Shown one piece after another: positions 1-5,610 of a stretch of DNA of 6,582 nucleotides (its first letter is position 1; the number at the start of each line of letters is the position of its first letter). The notes under the pieces are model-generated. The model saw only the letters and a list, made by a program, of their open reading frames with translations. It ran no database searches and was not told where the DNA came from. Made by a program: the position numbers and the translations under genes. Source of the DNA: Treponema sp. (GTDB lineage: Bacteria > Spirochaetota > Spirochaetia > Treponematales > Breznakiellaceae). The stretch lies in NCBI GenBank assembly GCA_031255875.1, contig JAIRRR010000149.1:1-6582 (forward strand), written 5' to 3'.

Positions 1-88
1 AAAGGGCGGTGTTCATGGCAAGGGCAATATCCGCCAGGGTGTTTACCAGTGTCCCGTCGAGATCAAAAACAACGCATTTAAACCGCAT
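1..88 (-). CDS. gph: HAD-superfamily phosphatase, probable phosphoglycolate phosphatase (N-terminal fragment)
   Basis: Only the first 29 codons are inside the window; the gene continues beyond the left edge. Reading leftward from an ATG at 86-88, the peptide begins MRFKCVVFDLDGTLVNTLAD. This contains HAD motif I, DxDGT (residues 9-13), in which the first Asp forms the phospho-aspartyl intermediate and the second acts as acid/base. The hydrophobic strand before it and the following TLVNTLADIALAMNTAL match the start of the Gph/PGMB subfamily, whose members remove phosphate from 2-phosphoglycolate or small sugar phosphates in the cytoplasm. The frame stays open upstream of the ATG, but I see no better start; a Shine-Dalgarno is weak at best. 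It follows the hydratase in the same direction across a 338-base structured spacer, so it is probably transcribed separately. The HAD assignment is firm. The exact substrate cannot be told from 29 residues, and beta-phosphoglucomutase or another HAD phosphatase is possible. Confidence 0.72.
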   Translation of the reverse strand, partial: MRFKCVVFDLDGTLVNTLADIALAMNTAL

Positions 89-426
89 ATAGTCCAGAAT
101 ATCACGAAAGCAACGGAAATCCAAGTTCCGGTTTTACAAGAGGGCGGCCTTCCCCATAGGACGCGCGAGCCGGCGAGCGCGTTGTTTGCGCATAGGTAAC
201 CTGGCGAACCCCCCAGACTATTGATTCACCACATGGGGGGTAGCGGAAGACTTGCTCCGGGCCGCAGGCCCTCCGCAAGTCTTTTCGGAGTTTTGCGGCA
301 AGCCGCCGGAGCGGCTTGTCGTAAAACTCCACATCGATGCGGGGCAAGGCTGGAGTGTAGGGGGGCCGGACGGCGGCCTGCCATGCCTGCCTGCCGCCGC
401 GCGGTAACAGGCCCCCCTCCTGTTTC
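89..426. other. Structured non-coding spacer between hydratase and gph
   Basis: This 338-base stretch holds no convincing gene. Its left part (89-207) is ordinary spacer with only a short ACGCGC/GCGCGT inverted repeat (161-166 with 177-182) and a poor promoter-like pair before gph (TTGGAT, 17 bases, TATTCT on the minus strand). Its right part (208-418) is a run of four inverted repeats listed separately. Open frames cross it on both strands, but they encode low-complexity, Arg/Pro-rich peptides that follow the hairpin arms, so I read them as chance. Confidence 0.6.
208..418. repeat. Tandem array of four inverted repeats (REP/BIME-like or structured RNA)
   Basis: Four hairpin-forming units lie one after another. 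(a) 208-215 pairs perfectly with 234-241 (ACCCCCCA/TGGGGGGT). (b) 247-255 pairs with 275-283 (AAGACTTGC/GCAAGTCTT), with an inner GGGCC/GGCCC stem at 259-263 and 267-271. (c) 287-306 pairs with 311-330 over 20 bases with two positions that would be G-U in RNA, closed by a four-base CGGA loop. (d) 359-367 pairs with 410-418 (AGGGGGGCC/GGCCCCCCT), enclosing CGGCGGC/GCCGCCG at 371-377 and 393-399. The array starts nine bases past the hydratase stop. None of the hairpins has a clear T-run on the minus-strand exit side; unit (b) has TTTT on the plus-strand side (282-285). It could end or protect the hydratase transcript, be a dispersed palindromic repeat, or be a non-coding RNA. The pairing is seen directly; the role is inferred. 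Confidence 0.6.
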
Positions 427-2847
427 TTATACTCCGCTACGGCCCTGCGCGCCGTCCGCTGTCTCCCGCAGTTTTGCCTTGTTGTAGTTTATCAGGCTGC
501 CCGCGAGGACTATTTCCCTTTCGGCCGGGGTCAGGACGGGCGTCTTTAGGGCGAACGGAAGGGTGGCAAATGCGGGCCCGCTGTTACCGGGGGATACCGG
601 CCGGATGATGAGGGCGTCGAGGGTTTCCCCGCCTTTTGCCAGCGTGGTTCTGATCCGGGGTATGAAGATGTAATCGCCGTTCTTGAAGGCCGGCTCCCCG
701 TCCAGGATGAAGGGAAGTATGCCCCAGTTGATAAGGTTGCTGCGGTAACGTTTGGTGGCGTATTCCAGGGCGAAGTTGGCGAGGCCCCCCAGGACCCGCT
801 GGCAGCTTGCCGCCTGCTCCCGGGCGCTGCCGTCCCCGGGCCTGAGCGCGTAAATCACCGACCCGATTCTCATTTCCCCGAGTTCGGCCGGGCCCATTGC
901 CTTGAGCCGTAAAAGCTCCTGGAAAAGCGGGGAAAGCTCGGGAAGCGGGGCGAATTCCGGGAAGGCGTTCCCCTCTGCCGGGAAGCCTCCCTGCGCGAGC
1001 CTGACGCGCAGGGCTTCGGCCTCACGCAGTGTCTTGGCCCGGCCTACGTAGGAGGGATCCTTGCGCGAGAGGGTGAATTCCGCGAGCCCTACGGGGTTCG
1101 AGCGGTAGGACGCGGTTTCGCCCGAGGGGATGATTTCGTCGGTGGTGGTTACCGGATCGGTAATGAACGAGGCGATTCCGAGGAGCAGGTGCTCGCCCAG
1201 ATTCTCCATTTCGGGCCAGTCCGTTATGCCGGGGCCGTAACGCAGGGCCGCAGCTTTCCTGGGCCGCGCGGTCCCGTTGAAGACCCGGGCGCTGTACGGG
1301 CTGTCGTCGTAATGGTAGGGCGGGAATTCCCCGGGCACGGAAAACCGGGCCGCCGAGGTGAGGAACCCGCCGCACGCCAGGGTGGCGGCGACGCTCCGGG
1401 CGTCCATCAGGGCGACGGAGGCGGTTTGGCCGTCGGCCGGGCGGGCGCCTTCGCGGTTGGGGAAATTCCGGGTGCTGTGCCGGACGGAGAAGCCGTTGTT
1501 CGCGGGCACGTCCCCGGCGCCGAAGCAGGGGCCGCAGAAGGCGCTGCGGAGTATCGCCCCGCGCGAGACGAGGCTGCCTGCGGCGCCGTTCCGGATAAGC
1601 TCCAGCAGCACGGGCTGGCTTCCGGGGTACACCGAGAGGGAGAAAGCTCCGGGCGCGGCGGCGGCGTTTTCCGGCGACTGTTCGAGGATGGCGGCGGCCG
1701 CCATGATATTCTCGTAGCTTCCCCCGGCGCAGCCCGCGATGATCCCCTGGTCGGCGCGGATCCTGCCCTTTTCGTCGATTTTATCGGTAAGGGTGAATTC
1801 GAGGTTCCGGTTTTCAAAAAGTTCCGCCGCGTTCTTCTCGACCTGCCTGAGTATGTCGCCGGGATTTTCCGCCAGCGCATCGATTTCGTAGGCGTTGCTG
1901 GGGTGGAAGGGGAGGGCGATCATGGGCTTTATCCGGGAAAGGTCGATCTTGACGAACCTGTCGTAATACGCGACATCCGCCGGGCGCAGGGCCCGGTAAT
2001 CGGAGGCGCGTTTGTGCAGGGCAAGATAATCCCGGATTGTTTCGTCGGTTTCCCAGATCGAGGACCAGCAGGCGGTTTCCGTGGTCATGACGTCGATGCC
2101 CGAGCGGAATTCGGCCGAAAGGGACGCGATCCCTTCGCCGGTGAATTCCAGGACCGCGTTTTTTACAAAGCCGTTCCCGAACACCGCGCGGATAAGCGCG
2201 AGGGCCACGTCCTGGGGGCCGACCCCGTTTCCGGGCTTCCCGCTCAGGTAAACGCCCACCACGGCCGGGTAGTCGATGTCGTAGGTTTCGCCCAGAAGCT
2301 GCTTTACCAGCTCGCCGCCCCCTTCCCCGACCCCCAGGGTCCCCAGGGCGCCGTAGCGGGTGTGGCTGTCGCTGCCGAGGATCATCCTGCCGCAGCCCGC
2401 CCAGGCCTCCCGCATATACGAGTGGATGACCGCCAGATGCGCGGGCACCCAGATGCCGCCGTACTTTTCCGCAGCGGAAAGGCCGAACAGATGGTCGTCC
2501 TCGTTGATCGTGCCGCCCACCGCGCAGAGGGAATTGTGGCAGTTGGTAAGGACATAGGGCAGCGGGAAGCGCTCCAGCCCGCAGGCCCGGGCTGTCTGGA
2601 TAATGCTGACGAAGGTGATGTCGTGCGAGGCCAGGGCGTCGAATTTCAGCCCGAGTTTTTTCCCGTCCTTCCCCTGGTTATGGGAGGCGAGAATGCCGTG
2701 GGTTATTGTCCCTTCCCGCGCCGGTTTTTTTACCCTGTCCGCGCCCAGGCGTTTTGTAAGAAGGCCGGAATTTTCCGGCGTGTCTTCCACCGCCTCCCGG
2801 CCGTTGAGAAGCCAGACTCCGTTGCTGATCAATTCTACCATAACCAC
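427..2847 (-). CDS. Aconitase-superfamily hydratase, YbhJ-like
   Basis: This 806-residue protein is a cytoplasmic [4Fe-4S] (de)hydratase of the aconitase fold. The cluster ligands are visible: C373 in AGCAGGSYEN (compare SCTNSSYED in aconitase), and C438 and C441 in FCGPCFGAGD. Other landmarks are NCHNSLCAVGG (102-112), GSDSHTRYGALGT (158-170), the RHSTRNFPNREG segment (456-467) that matches the SFNRNF region of aconitase, and the C-terminal swivel domain with GDGSAREQAASCQ (671-683) and TKRYRSNLINWGILP (698-712). The overall pattern resembles E. coli YbhJ, a hydratase of unknown substrate, more than AcnA, AcnB or LeuC. The swivel motif reads SAREQ instead of SSREH, which argues against plain aconitase. 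The start is GTG at 2845-2847 with AAGGAA six bases upstream (2854-2859); an ATG two codons later (2839-2841) is an alternative. It lies 27 bases behind the ferredoxin gene and is probably co-transcribed with it. Family is certain; substrate is unknown. Confidence 0.9.
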   Translation of the reverse strand: MVMVELISNGVWLLNGREAVEDTPENSGLLTKRLGADRVKKPAREGTITHGILASHNQGKDGKKLGLKFDALASHDITFVSIIQTARACGLERFPLPYVLTNCHNSLCAVGGTINEDDHLFGLSAAEKYGGIWVPAHLAVIHSYMREAWAGCGRMILGSDSHTRYGALGTLGVGEGGGELVKQLLGETYDIDYPAVVGVYLSGKPGNGVGPQDVALALIRAVFGNGFVKNAVLEFTGEGIASLSAEFRSGIDVMTTETACWSSIWETDETIRDYLALHKRASDYRALRPADVAYYDRFVKIDLSRIKPMIALPFHPSNAYEIDALAENPGDILRQVEKNAAELFENRNLEFTLTDKIDEKGRIRADQGIIAGCAGGSYENIMAAAAILEQSPENAAAAPGAFSLSVYPGSQPVLLELIRNGAAGSLVSRGAILRSAFCGPCFGAGDVPANNGFSVRHSTRNFPNREGARPADGQTASVALMDARSVAATLACGGFLTSAARFSVPGEFPPYHYDDSPYSARVFNGTARPRKAAALRYGPGITDWPEMENLGEHLLLGIASFITDPVTTTDEIIPSGETASYRSNPVGLAEFTLSRKDPSYVGRAKTLREAEALRVRLAQGGFPAEGNAFPEFAPLPELSPLFQELLRLKAMGPAELGEMRIGSVIYALRPGDGSAREQAASCQRVLGGLANFALEYATKRYRSNLINWGILPFILDGEPAFKNGDYIFIPRIRTTLAKGGETLDALIIRPVSPGNSGPAFATLPFALKTPVLTPAEREIVLAGSLINYNKAKLRETADGAQGRSGV

Positions 2848-2874
2848 GCCCCGTTCCTTGTTATACCGGCTTTC

Positions 2875-3264
2875 CTAGGAAGCCTCTTTTACGGTGAGTA
2901 TTTGCTGGGGGCATGCCTTGGCGCAGATCCCGCAGGCTATGCACTTGCTCGGGTTTGCGGCGCCTTCCGCGCGGACCATCACCTTAAAGGGGCAGGCCTC
3001 GATGCATTTGCCGCAGTTCACGCAGGCCTTCTTGCTGATCATGTAGACCCCGCTGTTGTTCTGGGTGATTGCCCCGGACTCGCAGGCTTTGGCGCATTTG
3101 CCGCACTGGACGCAAAGCGCGATAGAGGGCTTGCCCTCCTTTTCCCCAATCTGAATACACGAAAGCCTGATGTCGTCGTTCTTGTAAAACGCGTTGGCGC
3201 AGGCCAGCTCGCAGGTCCTGCAAGTCATACAGGCAGACTTGTCGGTTACCGCCAGTTTTTTCAT
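2875..3264 (-). CDS. Polyferredoxin with four [4Fe-4S] motifs (HycB/CooF-like electron carrier)
   Basis: This 129-residue protein has four complete CxxCxxCxxxC motifs: C12/15/18/22, C51/54/57/61, C81/84/87/91 and C108/111/114/118. Motifs three and four are followed by Pro, as in classical bacterial ferredoxins. Four clusters in a short chain without signal peptide or membrane segment is the layout of HycB/HydN/CooF and aldehyde-oxidoreductase electron-transfer subunits, which pass low-potential electrons between cytoplasmic oxidoreductases. There is one further Cys (C36). The ATG at 3262-3264 has GGAGG at 3277-3281, a rather long 12-base spacing. It is the first gene of a likely two-gene unit with the hydratase. 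No redox enzyme that it could serve is inside the window, so its partner is unknown; the hydratase itself would not normally need electrons for catalysis. Role as an electron carrier is firm, partner is inferred. Confidence 0.9.
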   Translation of the reverse strand: MKKLAVTDKSACMTCRTCELACANAFYKNDDIRLSCIQIGEKEGKPSIALCVQCGKCAKACESGAITQNNSGVYMISKKACVNCGKCIEACPFKVMVRAEGAANPSKCIACGICAKACPQQILTVKEAS

Positions 3265-3286
3265 AGATTTTCAATGCCTCCATTCT

Positions 3287-3315
3287 TTAAGTATGCCACT
3301 GGTTAAGTATGCCAC
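3287..3315 (-). promoter_or_regulatory. Tandem 13-bp direct repeat, possible tandem promoter or operator of the ferredoxin-hydratase operon
   Basis: The 13-mer TTAAGTATGCCAC occurs twice on the plus strand, at 3287-3299 and 3303-3315, a 16-base period. On the coding (minus) strand each copy reads GTGGCATACTTAA and contains TGGCATACT, which fits an extended -10 element (TGn plus CATACT, four of six to TATAAT). A TTGTGG lies 16 bases before the proximal copy as a weak -35. The distal copy would give a leader of about 35 bases, leaving the GGAGG at 3277-3281 in a usable place; the proximal copy would give a very short leader. Equally it could be two half-sites for a regulator. The repeat is certain; promoter or operator function is inference. 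Confidence 0.4.
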
Positions 3316-3512
3316 AAAAACCGGAAAAAGGGAAGTTCCGGCAGGGTGATTACCTTAAAGAGATGTCTGTAAGGGAAGCGCCGCGAAGCCAAATCGAAGC
3401 AGAGATTCGCGGGCCGCGAGGAATTCTACTCGGCCGAATACGGGGTAAGCCCGCAATTCCGCAGAATGGAATGAGCTGCCCCTGGGGTATACGCGCTTGC
3501 CCATAGCCAAGC

Positions 3513-3529
3513 AGTTTGCTGCGCTTCGC
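3513..3529 (+). repeat. 17-bp direct repeat, copy 1 (downstream of lipA)
   Basis: AGTTTGCTGCGCTTCGC, identical to 4448-4464 and in the same orientation. It starts nine bases past the lipA stop codon. The core GCGCTTCGC recurs at 3549-3557 inside the last codons of lipA. Together the two copies bracket lipA. It may be part of a short dispersed repeat family. Confidence 0.6.
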
Positions 3530-3537
3530 TTAAACGC

Positions 3538-4398
3538 TTAAAGCCCCAGCGCTTCGCCTGCATGGTACGAGCTTCTGACAAACGGGGACGATGCCACGTA
3601 TTCAAACCCCATGCCCGCCGCTATTTGTTTGTACTCGTCAAACACTTCCGGTTTTACGAATTCTTTGACCGGGTAATGTTTTTTTGAAGGCGCAAGGTAC
3701 TGGCCGATGGTCAGTATCGAACAGCCGGCCGTACGCAGATCCCCGAAAAGCTCCAGGACCTGTTCCCTGCTTTCGCCGAGGCCCACCATAATCCCGCTTT
3801 TGGCGCGGATACGCAGGTCCAGCCTGCCGATACTTTTTATCACGCCCAGGGACCTCCGGTAGTCCGCCTGGGGCCTTACCTGGCTGTACAGGTATTTGAC
3901 GGTTTCGATGTTGTGGCTTATGACATCGGGGCCGGAATCCGCCACCGCGGCGAGCGCGGGCCCTTTCCCCTGGAAATCCGGGATGAGCGTCTCCACCGCG
4001 GCGCCGGGGCACGCCTTCCGTATTTCCCTGACCGTGGCGGCAAACTGCCCCGCCCCGCCGTCGCTCATGTCGTCCCTGGTTACGGAAGTTACCACCACGT
4101 ACCGGAGGCCCAGGCCGGCGGCCGCCTTTCCGACGCGCACGGGCTCTTCCGGGTCCGCCGGCAGGGGATCGTTGTGCGTGAGATTGCAAAAAGCGCAGTT
4201 CCGCGTACAGTTTTTCCCCAGGATCAGGAAAGTGGCCGTTTTACGGGCAAAACATTCCATGTAGTTCGGGCACATCGCCTCCCTGCACACTGTGTTGAGC
4301 GAAAGATCCTTCAGTATCCTTTCCACAAAATCCTGATTGGGATCGACAATGTGTTTTTTTTTAAGCCAGGCCGGCTTGGCCTTTGTTTGCATATCCAT
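3538..4398 (-). CDS. lipA: Lipoyl synthase (radical SAM)
   Basis: LipA inserts two sulfur atoms at C6 and C8 of octanoyl groups attached to carrier proteins, making the lipoyl cofactor of 2-oxoacid dehydrogenases and the glycine cleavage H protein. With the start used here the protein has 286 residues, normal for LipA. The N-terminal auxiliary-cluster motif is C38-REAM-C43-PNYME-C49, the radical SAM motif is C64-TRN-C68-AF-C71, and the C-terminal signature RSSYHAGEA is at 275-283 (its Arg-Ser-Ser contributes the serine ligand to the auxiliary cluster). I chose the ATG at 4396-4398 because AAGGG (4407-4411) sits eight bases upstream; an in-frame GTG nine codons earlier (4423-4425) overlaps a promoter-like -10 and has no clear ribosome site, and an ATG two codons later is also possible. 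It follows lplA in the same direction after 81 bases. No lipB is present in the window. Confidence 0.96.
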   Translation of the reverse strand: MDMQTKAKPAWLKKKHIVDPNQDFVERILKDLSLNTVCREAMCPNYMECFARKTATFLILGKNCTRNCAFCNLTHNDPLPADPEEPVRVGKAAAGLGLRYVVVTSVTRDDMSDGGAGQFAATVREIRKACPGAAVETLIPDFQGKGPALAAVADSGPDVISHNIETVKYLYSQVRPQADYRRSLGVIKSIGRLDLRIRAKSGIMVGLGESREQVLELFGDLRTAGCSILTIGQYLAPSKKHYPVKEFVKPEVFDEYKQIAAGMGFEYVASSPFVRSSYHAGEALGL

Positions 4399-4406
4399 AA
4401 ACAATA

Positions 4407-4411
4407 CCCTT
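4407..4411 (-). promoter_or_regulatory. Ribosome binding site of lipA
   Basis: AAGGG on the minus strand, eight bases before the ATG at 4396-4398. It decides between this ATG and the longer GTG-initiated frame starting at 4425. Confidence 0.55.
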
Positions 4412-4416
4412 AACCT

Positions 4417-4445
4417 ATAATACACGCCGCGAGAAAAATTATCCA
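4417..4445 (-). promoter_or_regulatory. Possible promoter of lipA
   Basis: On the minus strand TGGATA (4440-4445; four of six to TTGACA) is followed after exactly 17 bases by TATTAT (4417-4422; five of six to TATAAT). The expected transcript start near 4410 leaves only about 12 bases before the chosen ATG, so the ribosome site would be at the very 5' end. That tight geometry lowers confidence; lipA may instead be read through from lplA. Confidence 0.35.
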
Positions 4446-4447
4446 GG

Positions 4448-4464
4448 AGTTTGCTGCGCTTCGC
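4448..4464 (+). repeat. 17-bp direct repeat, copy 2 (upstream of lipA)
   Basis: AGTTTGCTGCGCTTCGC, identical to 3513-3529 and in the same orientation. It lies in the 81-base gap between the end of lplA and the start of lipA, next to the possible lipA promoter. The preceding GG makes GGAGTTT, the same heptamer that opens the long hairpin at 287-330. Confidence 0.6.
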
Positions 4465-4479
4465 CCATAAAACCCCCCT

Positions 4480-5481
4480 CTAATCGAATATGCAGGAGAG
4501 CAGCTCTTCCGCCGTAATAGCGCCTAGGTACGGCTTGAGATCGACCGATCCAAGCGATTCCCTTACGGCATCGATACGGTACGGCAGGCCCTCGATTCGT
4601 TTCTCAAGTTCGCGTACGGGCAAGAGTGCCAAAAAATCGCCGCTTAGCGAGCAGTTTTTTATGAGGCCGCGCTCGGCGTATATACGCGCTTCCACTTTCC
4701 CGCCGGGAAAGCGCCTGCCGTTGCTGTAGGAAAAGCGCGGCTCAGAACCTATGTTCCACTCGTTGTTCGCGTATTTTTGCAGGCGGATCTCGTGTATTTT
4801 TTTGATATCTTCTTCTGTCAGTTCGTACTCTTCAAGGTCCAGTTCCTCAAAAAAACTCGCCTTGAGCATATCCTTGAATTCGCCCGTCGTGCGGGATGCG
4901 GGCATGTACTCCGACAGATTCGCGACGTGGCTGCGCGTGGAAACCAGCGCCTTGGATACTATCTTGCCCATGTCCGTGCGAAGCACGGCCGCAAGCCGGT
5001 CGAGGTCCGTGTCGAACAGGAGCGAGCAATGGCTGACTAATACCCCGCGCTTGATGTACTGCGCCATGCCGGATATTTTTTTGCCTTCGACAAATATGTC
5101 GTTCCGGCTGTAGGTATACGCCTTGACGCCGAATCTGTTTATGGCGCTTACCAGCGGGTCCGCGAGCATGCCGAGCAATTGTTTCGCGTCGTCGCCTTCC
5201 CTGAAAGCGGTAATGGCCGAGATGAGCAGGGTCCCCATATCCGTAAAGATGGTGCCCCCGCCGCTTGAGCGGCGTACCAGCCGGACGCCCAGCTTTCCGG
5301 CTTTGGCTACATCGACTTCCGCGTGGGCTATCTGGTTTCTGCCGAGCATTGCGCAGTTTTCGGCCTGCCAGATCATATAGACATTTCTGTTTTCCGAAAA
5401 ACATCGGGAAAGGTACTCTTCCGCCGAAAAGTGAAAAGCCGCGTCGGCTGATTTTGGCTCGACGAATATTGCCGGTTCCAA
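4480..5481 (-). CDS. lplA: Lipoate-protein ligase A
   Basis: This 333-residue enzyme activates free lipoate (or octanoate) with ATP to the acyl-adenylate and transfers it to a lysine on lipoyl domains of E2 subunits or the H protein. The catalytic domain shows RRSSGGGTIFTDMGTL (70-85), the family's acyl/adenylate-binding signature, and NDIFVEGKKISGMAQ (127-141), in which one of K134/K135 is the expected catalytic lysine. A C-terminal accessory domain is present: EWNIGSEPRFSY (241-252) and GKVEARIYAERGLIKNCSLSGDF (261-283), so this is a full-length LplA and not the split or LipM/LipL type. The start is TTG at 5479-5481; it is preferred because AGGGGAG lies seven bases upstream and no ATG is in frame nearby. 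It is followed by lipA, giving a scavenging-plus-synthesis pair in one direction. A hairpin separates it from the upstream CoA-transferase. Confidence 0.95.
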   Translation of the reverse strand: MEPAIFVEPKSADAAFHFSAEEYLSRCFSENRNVYMIWQAENCAMLGRNQIAHAEVDVAKAGKLGVRLVRRSSGGGTIFTDMGTLLISAITAFREGDDAKQLLGMLADPLVSAINRFGVKAYTYSRNDIFVEGKKISGMAQYIKRGVLVSHCSLLFDTDLDRLAAVLRTDMGKIVSKALVSTRSHVANLSEYMPASRTTGEFKDMLKASFFEELDLEEYELTEEDIKKIHEIRLQKYANNEWNIGSEPRFSYSNGRRFPGGKVEARIYAERGLIKNCSLSGDFLALLPVRELEKRIEGLPYRIDAVRESLGSVDLKPYLGAITAEELLSCIFD

Positions 5482-5488
5482 TATGCTG

Positions 5489-5495
5489 CTCCCCT
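5489..5495 (-). promoter_or_regulatory. Strong Shine-Dalgarno of lplA that fixes a TTG start
   Basis: AGGGGAG on the minus strand, seven bases before the TTG at 5479-5481. The codon just before is ATA and no in-frame ATG or GTG lies close by, so initiation at TTG is the best reading. Confidence 0.7.
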
Positions 5496-5524
5496 GTGGT
5501 GCGTTCTTTTTCCCTGTATATAAA

Positions 5525-5554
5525 GCTGATCGGAAACTCCGGTTTCCGATCAGC
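5525..5554 (-). terminator. Probable terminator hairpin after the CoA-transferase
   Basis: A perfect inverted repeat: GCTGATCGGAAAC (5525-5537) pairs with GTTTCCGATCAGC (5542-5554) around a four-base loop (CGGA on the minus strand). On the minus strand it is followed by TTTATATA, a short, imperfect T-rich tract. It sits 56 bases past the CoA-transferase stop and 43 bases before lplA, where a transcript end is expected. The weak T-run means partial termination or a stem that only stabilises the 3' end is also possible. Confidence 0.55.
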
Positions 5555-5610
5555 TATCGCTTAGGCGCTTTCAGCCTGGGCCCGGCCCGCCGTCGCCGGC
5601 GGGGCGCCGG

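Larger units (their letters stand above)
3265..3537. other. Spacer between lipA and the ferredoxin operon
   Basis: This 273-base stretch has no gene I can support. On the ferredoxin side it carries a tandem 13-bp repeat (3287-3315). In the middle, on the plus strand, 3373-3474 reads as a 33-residue peptide with protein-like composition (ending FYSAEYGVSPQFRRME) but with no start or ribosome site; it may be a gene remnant or chance. On the lipA side it holds one copy of the 17-bp repeat found again upstream of lipA. I see no convincing terminator for lipA in it. Confidence 0.5.

Noticed and set aside
102..347. 81-residue minus-strand open frame in the structured spacer
   Set aside because: It is built largely from hairpin arms, has no ribosome site or recognisable domain, and its repetitive Arg/Leu/Lys composition follows the palindromes. 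A translated repeat is possible but unsupported.
221..487. 88-residue plus-strand open frame across the hairpin array and the hydratase 3' end
   Set aside because: It overlaps the real hydratase C-terminus and encodes a low-complexity Arg/Ala/Pro/Cys peptide.
1189..3306. 705-codon plus-strand open frame antisense to the hydratase and ferredoxin genes
   Set aside because: It mirrors two unmistakable family proteins on the other strand, its translation is Gly/Ala/Val/Arg-rich without any recognisable domain, and long antisense frames are expected opposite GC-rich coding sequence.
3287..3315. Sigma-54 (-24/-12) promoter reading of the TGGCA-containing repeat
   Set aside because: The TGGCA is not followed by a GC at the required ten-base spacing, so the -12 element is missing.
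3309..3506. 65-residue plus-strand open frame in the lipA-ferredoxin spacer
   Set aside because: No ribosome site before the ATG, no recognisable motif, and it overlaps the tandem repeat; better explained as chance.
4396..4425. Longer lipA reading from GTG at 4423-4425
   Set aside because: The extra nine codons overlap a promoter-like -10, lack a ribosome site, and are not needed by the LipA family; the ATG at 4396-4398 has AAGGG at a good distance.
4417..4479. Riboswitch or leader RNA before lipA
   Set aside because: The gap between lplA and lipA is only 81 bases and shows no strong paired structure beyond the short repeat; nothing resembles a known riboswitch.
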